DNA of 64,000 nucleotides from NCBI GenBank assembly GCA_030867875.1, contig JAOWCC010000044.1, forward strand, positions 1,272,501 to 1,336,500, read 5' to 3'. A program made the translations under genes and the position numbers. How positions within the stretch are numbered: the first letter of the stretch is position 1; each line of letters begins with the position of its first letter. Source of the stretch: Actinernus sp. WN-2022. Its lineage: Eukaryota > Cnidaria > Anthozoa > Actiniaria > Actinernidae. A model generated the notes under the pieces. That model saw nothing but the letters and a program-made list of their open reading frames with translations, was not told where the DNA came from and searched no databases. Shown in pieces: positions 41,256 to 52,267 of this stretch.

Positions 41256-42598
41256 AATAATATACATGAACAAATTTCAGACAAAGGAAGTGACGACACT
41301 AATTCAATTTGTTGTTCAAGGGCGCGTGACCTCACGTGAGTGTTTTATTCCAACTGATTGGCTCTTACACAAATTAGTCAAATAGCAACCCATAATACCA
41401 CAGTCTGCAAAGTCAATGACACGAAAACAAAGTTCATTAATCAGTTCTTCGGTAGAAAATGCACGTTTTGAAGCTAAAATTTTGCTTTAAACAGATATTT
41501 CAGCCGTAATTAGGCTAAGTTGTTCAGTTTAAGTTCACTTCAAGTTGTTTATCGCTTTCATGGATGTGATAGCGTCGTTTGCAAGGAGGAATTGAACCTG
41601 GCGAGGACTTGTTGTTGAACTTAGTTGAACGCTACTTTGCAGTTATTGAAAGTGTTCTGAGCCAGAGATCCCATCATCATTGGATTCATGGAAAGGGCCG
41701 TGTGTGAGGTCGCATTGCTGTTAGAAGCCGAAGGGCTGGCCATTGACTGTACTGGCATTCCACTACGAAATTGTTGTGCCGAGGGCAGGCATCCCAGGCC
41801 CAGGGTGGCTTTGCAACGGGATGGCGTTCTGTGTGAACTTATGGTTGCCTTGGAGAGGAACTAGTTCACTTGAACTGTTGTTACGTCGGGAAATGGCCAT
41901 AGAAAATACGCACTGTTCCTGTTTGTTGGCTTCATCATAATCGTCGAGCGACTGCACGTTTCGGTGTCCCGTCCTGCTCGCTCGAAGTTTGCACTGTTCA
42001 GCTTACTAACCACAGTCTTCCTGGCCCTTTGTTTAATAAACCTCTTTTTGCTTGTCTCGAGGGCCGTTCCTTCTACTATGTTCTTCATCATGAAGTTGAT
42101 TTTATTCACTCCCATCGGCTGGACTTTGTACCAAACCACGTCGTTCGCTTTCCTGTTGTGTTTTACCGAGAGGTAAAATGGCCCAGTGTTCCGTAACTGA
42201 ACTGGTCTTCGGCTTACAAACTCTTTGAACAGAGCAACCGGACATCTACTTCCACCAATTAAAAAAACATTCTCGGCTGGAAATCCCTTGTTTTTGCGGA
42301 AAGTCCGCCCTGCCTGGTTTTGGTTGAGCAAATCTTTGATTTTCAAAAATGGCAGCCATTTTTTTGCTTGTTTACCAACAAATTTTAAGCAAAAAATGTA
42401 TATTGTTAAAAATCTGATCTGATTGGCTGTCCTTGATTTTGTATTGTTTCACTAGCCAATCAGAATAGATAAAATTTGTAATTTGCACTGCTGGTGTTAC
42501 ACTTTTTTGCACTGAATTACACTTTTTGCACTCAATTACATTTGAACTGCACTGCTCTTAGCCAATCAGAATCGAGAAATTTGTTCATGTATATTATT
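41256..42598. mobile_element. 1.34-kb element with 23-bp perfect inverted ends
   Basis: AATAATATACATGAACAAAT at the left and ATTTGTTCATGTATATTATT at the right are exact complements. The interior carries a minus-strand tyrosine-recombinase-like relic. Cryptons proper lack such ends, so the relic may have been captured or the ends may belong to a carrier MITE. Confidence 0.65.
41763..42346 (-). pseudogene. DUF3504/Crypton-like tyrosine recombinase relic
   Basis: The minus-strand frame (161 codons from 42346) contains NVFLIGGSRCPVALFKEFVS, NTGPFYLSVKH and VWYKVQPMGVNKINFMMKNI, then KRFIKQRARKTVVSKL. The last part matches the position of the catalytic H-x-x-R box, but the histidine seems lost (QRARKT). 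A second frame (41957-41763) continues with MQSLDDYDEANKQEQCVFSM, the C-terminal part, so a frameshift lies near 41955. Domain assignment comes from knowledge of the ZMYM/QRICH1/KCTD1-like DUF3504 family common in cnidarians. The 5' domains are absent. Confidence 0.65.
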
Positions 42599-42630
42599 AT
42601 AACAATAATAACTATAATAATAATAAAACT

Positions 42631-43117
42631 AAAAACTTTATTTCGTTGTCAATGTGTTTAGCTGTTCAGCTAATGGGGGACACTTTAACAAAAAATTGAG
42701 TAAAATAAGATAAAAGGAAAGATGTTTCCTACCTAGAGTTATGTACAATTTTAAAATCTACTATATCTATAATTTTAAAAATATATTATAAAATCTAAGA
42801 ATTAATATGCAAGAACTGATTATATCATGAGCTGCATAATTTGCAGCAGTAAGAATTATTTTTTAACAAACTTTATAAATCTAACTTTATTTTGTTACAC
42901 GAATTTAGAATGGACACAGTCCATACAATTGAACAAGCACAAGACACTACTCGGTACAAGTACAACTCTGAACATACGCTCTCCTTTCTACTTCTTTTGT
43001 TTCGCAGAAGAAGAAACTGTCTTTGACGGTGATGGTCTTTAAAGCCTATAGTCCTCATTAGATTCCTTTACTAGATGTTGTAAAGCTTTGTGAAGAATAA
43101 AAGTAGATTGGCGACAT
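42631..43117. other. Non-coding stretch
   Basis: No gene or repeat recognised; short frames on both strands at 42827-43058 overlap and lack motifs. Confidence 0.4.
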
Positions 43118-43250
43118 AACGACATAAGCACTAGCACCATATGATTCAGTGCCGTATTTATTATTAGCGGTACTTATTCTCACAGATAGGAACAAGCGGC
43201 GCTAATGATCAATGCATTACTGCGTCTGCGTACGTTGCTTGTCTTAGTAT
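43118..43250. repeat. Interspersed repeat copy, inverted relative to 45093
   Basis: The block around GTATTTATTATTAGCGGTAC, AGGAACAAGCGGCGCTAATG and CATTACTGCGTCTGCGTAC is matched in inverse orientation, with changes, at about 45093-45200. The two copies may be the ends of a 2.1-kb element or independent copies. Confidence 0.5.
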
Positions 43251-45092
43251 GCTTATGTCGCAAGTGAGGACGAAGCTTAATTAATGGTTTCATATCTTTG
43301 TCCTATATTATGTGACTCCCTGGAGCCTTCGCTAGTGAGATTATAAATGAACAGCAACAGTGAACAAAGAACTGTATCAAAATATGATTTCATGATCTTA
43401 ATGAGCCATTTTAAGATTGTGAGATTCATAAAACTCGGACATTTACTACAACGTCAAACTTTTCAAAGTTGATATTTTTGTGCAAGACACGCCGCGCGGA
43501 GCTTCATTCATACTAGTCACTTATACCCAGGCACTCTCGTTCATTATCTCGATTTTCTGATTTCTCTATAGCTTTACAAAAATCGTTTTCAAAAAGGACA
43601 AAGTAATGAGAAATTCATGGGAAAGAAAACTGATGAGAAATAAGCACAGCCTGATCAAACGATAGCAAAACGTATATACTAAGAAAAATACTAAGACCAA
43701 ATACCTTGCTTGCACTCATTCTGGCGCTATAAATGAAAAGAGAATTATTGTATTATACATTTTTTTGTATAAATGGTACACCAAGCAAGACTGTTTTGTC
43801 AAGTACGTTTAAATTGATTGTCAAAAAAGGTTCGATGTAAATGCTACCATGCATATGCTATGGCAATTTAACTTGAGCAGTAGTGTACAGTGTACAGTGT
43901 ACAGTGTATAGAGTATATATTTATGTTTAATGTATTTTGTACTCAATGTATATATGTTGCCCTTTGTGGAATACTTAAAGGAAACAGTAAGTATATTTTG
44001 CCATAGGTTTATTGGCAGGCCATAATAAACTGTGCATGATTTGTATACATCAAATCGGTTATTGTGGTTGCCGCTACTGATAGACCGAATCCAAATATGG
44101 AGATTTGACAGAGCGGCTACTAAAACCAGGGCCACTTATACCACGAGAGCCAACAAAAACAAAGAATTCCAACTTACGGTTACTTGAGCAATAGCATTTC
44201 AACTTGCTTGAGATCAGATCCGGTAAAAGACAAATCTGGTGGACTAGTGCTGAAGTCAAAGTCTTTGGAATGAAGAAAATCGCATGGATATGCTGGCATG
44301 ATGGTCTATTGTTAGGATTGATACTTTGGAATGCTTCATTTTCGTTTTGCAATGTATTTACTTCTCGTTGTCTAAGTGGCCCGGGTTTCAGTAGTGGTAC
44401 TGTAAATGTAAACGTCTTCTTATATAAACAAGGGTTCATCATTTCATCTCCAAACTCATAAACCTTACTAATATGCCTATTTCATTTTAATGGCACGGTT
44501 TATTCTCTAGAAAATATCGAGCTTCAACAAGGGCCGGGTTAATTACCTTGAGGCACACCAACGCTTGTGATTGGATAGTGAAAAACTCGCGGGAAACCAG
44601 GAGCCCATTACCTGGAGAGTGCATCTCCCAGGTTAGGTCTGTCCAATAGCAGAACAGATGACGTAGCTATTTTTAGCTTTGTGTTTCCCACGAGAAGAAA
44701 GAAAGGCCGTCACTTTTAACCAATCAGGATGCACTGAAAAATTGTAATTAACACGGTTCAAACTGCTAAAAATACTAAAGCGCAAGAGAACAAAAGACAA
44801 CGTAATCGCATACCAGAACTTCGCGACTATAAATAGCCACATCGTCTACTGTGCTGTGGGCGCTACCCGTCATATAGGTACGCTCCTGGTAATAGGCTCC
44901 TGGGTAAACGCATTCTAAAAATAACTGTGTCTGTATAAACGCTGCACCATAGAAGTAGTATGGGAGACGGACGAACCGAGTAATGGCGCCTCCTGATCTT
45001 TATAATGGTTGCTCACAATCTTCGTCGTTGAAGGCTGGTTTTCACAAGTATTAACACAATTAACCGGAACAAGAGACCATCACCGGAAGCAA
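43251..45092. other. Stretch between inverted repeat copies
   Basis: Contains a short GTGTACAGTGTACAGT run near 43880-43910, and an imperfect inverted pair (CTACTAAAACCAGGGCCACTTA near 44118 against GTGGCCCGGGTTTCAGTAG near 44377). No coding domain. Confidence 0.4.
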
Positions 45093-45234
45093 AATACGCA
45101 GACGCAGTAATGTATCGATCAGTAGCGGCGCTTGTTCTTATCTCACACCTGGGAGTAGAACTAGTACCGCTAATGATAAATACGACACTGCGTCTGAGCG
45201 AGAAATTGTGGGGTAATAAATAGAGAATAATACA

Positions 45235-45475
45235 TGGCGCGCGGAGATATGGAATTTATCTTCGAGTGTTCAACAGGATCATAATATATCACGAGTGAGC
45301 GCAGAGATATCGAGTTGAACACGAGAAGATAAATGTCATATCTCCAAGCGTCCATGTATTGTTTTATTTTTGTTATAAACAATACGTGGACCTCGGCCCG
45401 GGTGTTCGAAGCAAGGGTAAGCACGTGACGTGGAAATCGCTGATTGGTGTTTATAGATACCATATGCTGGAAATC
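45235..45475. mobile_element. Fold-back GATATC repeat, diverged copy 3
   Basis: GGAGATATGGAATTTATCTT, CGAGTGTTCAAC and the flanking ACGTGACGTGGAAATCGCT match 28240-28500 in the same orientation with many changes. Confidence 0.6.
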
Positions 45476-45549
45476 CTTGTAAAACACTGTAGTTTAAAGA
45501 ATAAATATTATTTAATTCTGACACATTTTCTATTGTTATTCTATACCAA

Positions 45550-45732
45550 ACCTTTATTTCACTAAGATCCCAGTGAATTTCAATATATTGCTCATTAGAA
45601 ATTCAAGGCTTTTATATGGAGGTATTTATGTGATATAAAGACCTTGAATATCTAATGAGATATATAAAGGCTCCGTGAATACCTAATTAGGTTTTTATAT
45701 TGAAATTCACTGGAATGTTAGTGAAATAAAGG
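45550..45732. mobile_element. 183-bp MITE, 37-bp inverted ends
   Basis: ACCTTTATTTCACTAAGATC and its partner TTAGTGAAATAAAGGT pair, continuing through CAGTGAATTTCAATAT. A second pair (ATTCAAGG and CCTTGAAT) lies inside. Confidence 0.75.
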
Positions 45733-45818
45733 TTATCGAATAACAATGAAATAAGTCCGTCAATGCCTCAGTTGTCGTTATTTAACTGTTACTTAGTATG
45801 CGATAAGTACTAATTAGT

Positions 45819-45866
45819 ATGCGATAAACAGTGGTGATAACCACTTATCACCATTGTTTATCGCAT
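45819..45866. repeat. Tight hairpin, about 22-bp stem
   Basis: TGCGATAAACAGTGGTGATAA is followed after CCA by its near-complement TTATCACCATTGTTTATCGCA (one mismatch). Confidence 0.7.
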
Positions 45867-47219
45867 CCCAGTTGAGCAAGGCTCAGGGCTAACAGTCAGT
45901 TCAATGACCCGATATGAGAGCTCAAACACTGGCCTCCTTGTTTGAGAACGCGGACCGTCTCTTCATTATGGGACAGTATTGTTTCATTATTCTCCAACTG
46001 CGTCGACATAACTAATAACAACTTATATATGCTTTACACCACAATCCTAGCAGTACTATTTCAAACACGAATTGGAGTGTTTTATACCCGGCAGGGGTTC
46101 CAAATATCGAGAAAACAAATGAAACCCGGGATGTCCGAGAGGCGTAGGAAATTCGATTATACATATATTTTACTCTGACCATTAGCATTAGGGAGCAGGT
46201 CAAAATAGATGCCCTCTCGACGGACCCATTTAGGGGTAGGGGGGTAGGGGCTGCTGCCAGCCATCTCCTCTGGAGAGAAAACTCAATATTAAAAATAATT
46301 TGTTCTTAAATATCTTCAAAACTAAAAGGCATAATCTAGAAACAAATGCATTCCATGTTTCGTCTTACCTTAACATTTATAATTTTCTGTGTTAACATTA
46401 CCACTAGGCACCCAGAATAGAAAATAGATGGTCAAAATTGGGGTATGGGGGTGGCACCCTGCGCTGACAGCTGTGCCTGTTGACAAAAATTGGTCCCTAT
46501 CTGGGGCATGTGTTTGGACCTGCTTCCTTAGTACTGCTTGGAAAATAATTATCCTAGAATATTTTAGAAGGCTAGGAGCATGTCAGTTCTATGAGAAAAT
46601 TTAGAGGAAAATAGTCGACTACTAAATATTTTTCTCTTCAAAATACATAATATTCAAATCTTATAGTGAAATAAAAGTCTTGTATTTACAGTCCCGAAAA
46701 TTTCAATGATTTCTGTTTTACTGCATATAATATATAATGCATATAATATACTATCACGATTCACTGATCAATTTGTTTACTTTTGACTGAGACGCCAATA
46801 TAACATGGTATTGGCGTCTCAGAATACCAGTCTCTGATTGGCTCTTGCGCGAGCCCTTGCAGTTACATGGGTTCCAGGTCAAGTTCAAAAGTCGTTTGTT
46901 CAACAGCAAGATTTCTACAATTTCACCTCCAAAACACTGTAAATTACAAGATACGAATTATTCAATCCTAAAGATAAGGTTGGCATTGTAGTTTCCGTCA
47001 GAAATCTAACACTCGTATCCGCTAAAAGTACAATTTTCACAATTTTTGAAGAGATTTCAAAACACGTCGCGAATGTTTTCGCCACTCAAGCCGTGAAACC
47101 GTTGCCATAGATATACTAAGGCGCTTTTGAGAATTGAAATTACGATCAGCATTAGTTTGGTGCTTCATTCTCTTCTTTCTTTTAACAATTCACGACTTAA
47201 TTGTTGAATCGTGATACAA
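45867..47219. other. Non-coding stretch with a short hairpin
   Basis: A hairpin with arms TGAGACGCCAATA and TATTGGCGTCTCA lies at 46788-46821 and shares its core with the larger palindrome at 47220. Elsewhere no gene is recognised. Confidence 0.4.
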
Positions 47220-47392
47220 AACTAATTGAGATTTTGAGACGCCGATACCGAATTATATTGCCGGCGTTGGAAGAAAATATATTCTTCGTATTGGGCTTCG
47301 TTGCTGCGCGACTCCGCCCAATACGGAATATATTTTCTCCCAACTGGCCGGCAATATAATTCGGTATCGGCGTCTCAAAATCTCAATTAGTT
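47220..47392. repeat. Near-perfect 173-bp palindrome
   Basis: AACTAATTGAGATTTTGAGA at the left is exactly mirrored at 47392, and complementarity runs almost to the centre (GTATTGGGC with GCCCAATAC). Only a few mismatches in about 75-bp arms. Confidence 0.8.
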
Positions 47393-47764
47393 TATAATGC
47401 TTTTTCTGTCTAAAAGCAAACCAACTTAAAACGGTGACGTCTTTCTGGGCTATTTATATAGCTTTTTCATGCGACAGAACTTCAGTTTTTAATCATGGCT
47501 ATTGTTTAATGCATCGAAAACACTTCTTCAGATTCTATCCAGGTCTGGCAATTTAGCCTCATGAAACGCTCAAGGCTAAATTTCTACATTGTTAGAAAAT
47601 GTAAAAAATAGCTAAACATCATCAATTAAAGCCACAACAAACTCAGTTGTTCCCTCATTTGAGAGTCACCCCGTTGCGTCTGCCATAAAGTGTTTGTTCA
47701 GTTGTAGTGCAGATGTACACACGGAAGGCGCGTTTCGGTTTGGCTGAAACATCGTCGCGTTGTA

Positions 47765-50137
47765 AGGGACGGACCATTAGATTATTGATGGGGGGGGGGG
47801 TTGCGCAAATCCCACAAAAAATATCGAGCAAGCTCTTCTATCGGAAAAAATATATCGAGCAACACAATAATCAAGAAAAAAAATATCGAGCAAGCACTAG
47901 CTGGTCTCATACGCATTTACAAATTAAATTAATAAAGGCAAAGAAATAAACCAGGGAAGAAGACTGGTTTGTTGTTATGAACAATTTCCACAGGAAACCC
48001 AATACAGATCTGAAGATCACACATACTGGTTACCAGGAATCAGTCAACATATGTAAATTATCCAAGATGGCCGTAATCAGAACAGCAGATAAACTGATGG
48101 GACGATCGATCGCAAAAAGTCACAGGCACTCATAAATCGAAACTTACCCTGTATTAACTGACTGTTTATATTTCGGAAAGAAGTTATCTGGTAAACGATG
48201 AGTTCTCACTGGCCTAGTGGATATAGGGTTATAGGATCATGTGTACTCTACGCAATGTTGGCCGACGTATCGGTCGATGGTTGGCCGACATATCGGCCGA
48301 CTCTCGACCGACCCGCGGGCGACTGCTGGTAGCGGATCGGTCAAGGGGTGGCCGACATGTCTGTCGACAGTCAGTCGTGTGTCGGCCGACACGTCGGTCG
48401 ATTTCCCCCCTCCTGCTGTGTATGTGTCGGCCGATAGTGGATCGGTGGTATATCGGTAAGGTGTCGGTTATATGTCGTTGGGGTATCGGTGAGATGTTAA
48501 GTTATAATTAAACTATTCTGCATACTGTTTTCACTCAAATAAACAGCGTCTCTTTTGGATTTTTTTTACCTGGAAGGTTTACTGTATTGAATATAATTCA
48601 GTCTAAGCATAGTAATATTCCTTTCTGTTGCGGTATAAAATGTTCCTTTATACAATTAAATCTCTCATAGTGACTGATGAAATTACTTCAAATGCAACGT
48701 TTAATATCTTAATTTGTGTTTTGTTACTGTCTTTTATACATCCGCTCGCGCAAGATCGATTGCGTATGTAAATCGCTACATCGCACCGTTTTGGTCTGGA
48801 ACAGGGTACCGATATTTTTTTATCTGAAGGGGAGATTTCGCCTTGAATCTGGAATAGAGTAGCAACAATAGAGCCATTTATACGAGAGGAAGTTAGCCTC
48901 ACCGCTTAGCTAACCAGCGAACGATTCGTATAAATGGGTCAATTTAAACTGAAGACTGACACATGTATAGGCCGAGCTATCCCAATGAATTCGTCGATAC
49001 TTAAACCCCGCGCCGGCTCCCAGTATTCGACATCAAATAACATTTGAAAATATTGGGGTCGCTACGATTTATTAATAAGCATCATTTTTTTACTGTAGGG
49101 CTCGGTTCTAATTTTAATATATACTCCGCGCACTCTAATCGGAGTATAATGCAGAGGCGCATGGCTGGAAAATAAATAAAGAGCTGCTAGTTTATGCTAT
49201 CTTAAGTTTACAAAGGTTAGCCTTGTACGAAAGCATTAATAGTTGTGGCCTCTACAACCTTTGAAGTACGTATACGGTAGCTGAAAATATCACAGGCACC
49301 GTTACCTCGGCCGACTGTCGGCAAACTATCGATAGCTATTGAGTGTCAGTGATCAATCGGACGACTGTCCGATCATCAACCATGTCGGCCGACATACAGA
49401 ATAGCCAAATCTCGGCCGAGTAGCGGTCGACTCTCGTCCGACCCTCGGCTGCCTATCGGCTGATCGTCGGTCGACATGTCGACCGATACGTCGGCCGCGA
49501 TCGATACGTCGGCCGACATTGCGAACAGCACACATGATCCGGGTTATAAATGTTCGCAGGTTTATACACAAGGCCCGGACACAAGGCTCTTCTGGTTTCA
49601 CTTCTGCTGGTAATCTTAATGCAACAGTAACATTTTTGATAAAAAAATAGATCATGTTGAAATATTTATATGGAATATAAATCGTAATGATAGGTTTTGG
49701 GTACCAGTTTGTGTTTCATCACTTCTGCTGATAGAGGGCTGATCTCTATGTGATGATTTCTTGCTTTGACTCTCCTTTTCCCCCTTTTCTCTTAGCCCGT
49801 TTGTCAGCCACAGAATACCCATGCTTTGTTTTGGCATTTGCCATTAATTACGTGGCTTTCTTTAACTTCCAAGGCCCAACCAGGAATGCTACTTGAGCGA
49901 GCGGGAATGCGTGCAATGTAAAAAAAACAGTCACGCTAAAAAAATATAGGATTGTTGGTACAAAATATATTGCATTAATATAACTGAAAAAATCTTTAGG
50001 TAATCGTGCAAGGTCATGGCGCTTTAAAAAAATATCGTGCACGGCTAGAATCAGAAAAAAAAATATCGAGCAACTAAAATTCTCGCAACGCCCCCCCCCC
50101 CCCCCCCCCCACATCAATAATCTAATGGTCCGTCCCT
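47765..50137. mobile_element. Outer TIR element with G-run ends
   Basis: AGGGACGGACCATTAGATTA at the left and its exact complement at 50137 are followed inside by a run of G (or C) and TTGCG (CGCAA). Both subterminal regions carry AAAATATCGAGCAA-type repeats. No transposase frame is seen. Another element is nested at 48234-49540. The target duplication is unclear. Confidence 0.75.
48234..49540. mobile_element. Nested element, 8-bp target duplication, CGGCCGACA arrays
   Basis: Perfect 11-bp ends GGATCATGTGT and ACACATGATCC are flanked by a direct 8-bp repeat, GGGTTATA (48226-48233 and 49541-49548). Both subterminal regions (48255-48480 and 49300-49525) are packed with CGGCCGACA, TCGGTCGA and variants, in mainly opposite orientation. 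An 8-bp duplication is typical of hAT, P and KDZ elements. No transposase is visible, so it is non-autonomous. Confidence 0.85.
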
Positions 50138-50802
50138 AAGTGATATTTCCCAACCAGTAGAATTTGTAGCTAGCTGTTGAATTCGCACAAGGTTAACCTT
50201 CAAATCTGCCATTAATAGCTTTTTATGTTTGTAAGTGCGTGCGATTTCTCTGATGCAATTTGAAAGAGCTGAACTGTTTTAAAATAATGTAACTTTGTTC
50301 AAAAGCGAGTTTCAATTATATAAAGTCTGCCTCTTAAATTTATCGGCCGGTCAGTTTTTATTTTATGTTTGCAACCCATTAAGGAATAGAAACTTTCGTA
50401 TCCGACAATTGTGAGTCACGAGTGAGTGAATATTTTCTTCGCTATCATTGTTCTCTCTCCTGAATAGCATCTCCAATTAATATAAGTATTACCTGAATAT
50501 CTATTTTGCGATGTATTTGGGCAATGGCACGTACAAAGCCGACTGATGCACTAAACCGTTACTGAGCTAAATGAATCGTATCTTTTAGAAGTGGTTTTCT
50601 ATCGATACTCCAAATGTGAATTTTCGATTTCTTCCGAAGAAATGCAACGGGAAACAACCACCGACAAACGTCCATGTTTGGACACAAAACGTGACACCAA
50701 AACGGTGAAAAATATTAATATTAAATGTTTGTAATTTTCTTTCAGGTGAACGGCTGAGAAGCTTATTGCAAAGTGTGATATCATCTGAGTGTTTTGCTGA
50801 GC
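50138..50802. other. Non-coding spacer between two elements
   Basis: No repeat or convincing frame. It may hold the upstream region of the second channel gene before the 7-kb element inserted; this is inference. Confidence 0.4.
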
Positions 50803-50824
50803 TACAGTACCGCCAAGAAACATA

Positions 50825-51060
50825 TGTACATTTATCGCGATTTGCTCGCGAGCAGATCGCGATCACTTAGTGTGATCTGCTCGCGATCTGCTCGCACCCT
50901 GCTCGCGATCTGCTCGCACCCTGCTCGCGATCTGCTGGCACCCTGCTCGCGATCTGCTCGCACCCTGCTCGCGATCTGCTCGCATCGTGCTCGCAATATG
51001 CTCGCGATCACATCGCAAAATGATCGCGATCAACTGGTGATCGCGGTCACAGAATCGATT
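50825..51060. repeat. Left terminal array of GATCTGCTCGC
   Basis: CTGCTCGCGATCTGCTCGCA repeats with a period of about 22 bp, six or more times, then degenerates into ATCGCAAAATGATCGCGATC-like sequence. The plus-strand frame through it (ARSLSVICSRSARTLLAI...) is a repeat artefact. Confidence 0.85.
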
Positions 51061-51470
51061 CTCAACAGAAAAAAACTTAAAGGACCCGAGTCATCCAAAA
51101 TGCATTGCGCTCTCATGTTATTGTTTACATACGGGACCTGGACCTTTCAACGGACTCGACTCGATCGAGCAATGGCCATATGGAGGTTGGAGACCCGGGA
51201 ATTTATATCGTTCACTTCAAGTATTGTAGATAAAAGCAGGTGAAGATGAAAGTCGTCCTGGTACTTCACACAATTGCTAAGCTACGGCTCTCCAACTGCA
51301 GTTTCTTGTGCTCAGCCTGAGCAAAATGCTAACGAGCCATCACCAAACGCATTGGGAGAAATTATCCCCGACTCTCACTTCTGACCGAGTGGTAAGCATT
51401 TTATTTGGAATTTGAGTTAGTTATTATCTGTTTTAAAAATGAACTTTCATACGAATAAACATTTGTAGGT

Positions 51471-51590
51471 TTGTTCCTGCAAGAACACCTGCAGCAGGAA
51501 GAAAGGTGCCAAAACAAAGGGTTGTTCGTGCAAAAGTGTTTCCCTAAAATGCTGTGTTACTGCAAATGCGGTACCAAAAGGCGGGATGCA
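51471..51590 (+). pseudogene. CXC-type cysteine-rich domain exon, frameshifted
   Basis: After an acceptor-like ACATTTGTAG the frame reads CSCKNTCSRKKGAKTKGCSC, then KSVSLKC. A one-base shift near 51555 continues as YCKCGTKRRDAR. This is the C-x-C-K-x3-C...TK-x-C-x-C pattern of tesmin/TSO1-like CXC domains, which also occur in some transposon proteins. An upstream donor-like GTG then GTAAGC at about 51390 suggests a spliced gene. It is probably an element gene remnant. Confidence 0.5.
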
Positions 51591-52013
51591 AGAATAAAGT
51601 TAGCCTTATAGTTATAAATCGTAATCCAAATGCCTTTGCTCGACACCAGGAGCAAGTCGCAAATACTGAGAAATAAAGGTGAGAAATGAAATGTGCTAAT
51701 ACTTTTTCTTCTGTTGTTTTGCGCGAGACCAGCTGCAACCGAAAGATCGGAAACTTTGTGACGATGATCAGAAATTGGGTCAGTTGAATAGTCACTTGCA
51801 TCGATTTTGCTTTAACTGTAAATAAATTCTAGAATTATATTTTTGAATCCACTCAAAATCTAATATTAAATTAACTTATTGGTATACGTTTTTCCCTTTA
51901 TTTATACGTGTTTCTCTTCTATCTCACGGCATATAATTGTAGTTTTGTTTAATAGAAACTAGAATGTTATACCTTTTACGAATGAAAACTACTGTCGAAA
52001 ACTACTTCTGTTA

Positions 52014-52267
52014 ATGCACCTATCAATGTTAAGCCCAGGGGGTGGGAATTTGACAGGCAGGGCTACCCCGAGGGTGGGGATTTTGACATATGCTGCCTGC
52101 CCAGGGTGGGGTTACTTATAGGAAACATAAGACGGGGCAGATATTTGATATTTTTGACCTAACATGTTGTCCAGAGGTTGAGGAATTTGACATTTTTTTG
52201 GGCAAAAATGTGAAATCCCCACCCCTTGCCAAACCCCCTCCCCCGGGCTTAACATTGATAGGTGCAT
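52014..52267. mobile_element. MITE, 254 bp, 23-bp inverted ends
   Basis: ATGCACCTATCAATGTTAAG and its exact complement close the element; GCCC(A/G)GGGG follows each end. The interior contains GGTGGGGATTTTGACAT-like repeats. Confidence 0.8.

Noticed and set aside
48209..48233. A Pol III A box (TGGCCTAGTGG) suggesting a tRNA split by the nested element
   Set aside because: After removing the nested element no B box appears at tRNA spacing.
50794..51243. A 149-codon plus-strand frame
   Set aside because: Mostly the left terminal array translated; no motif in the remainder.
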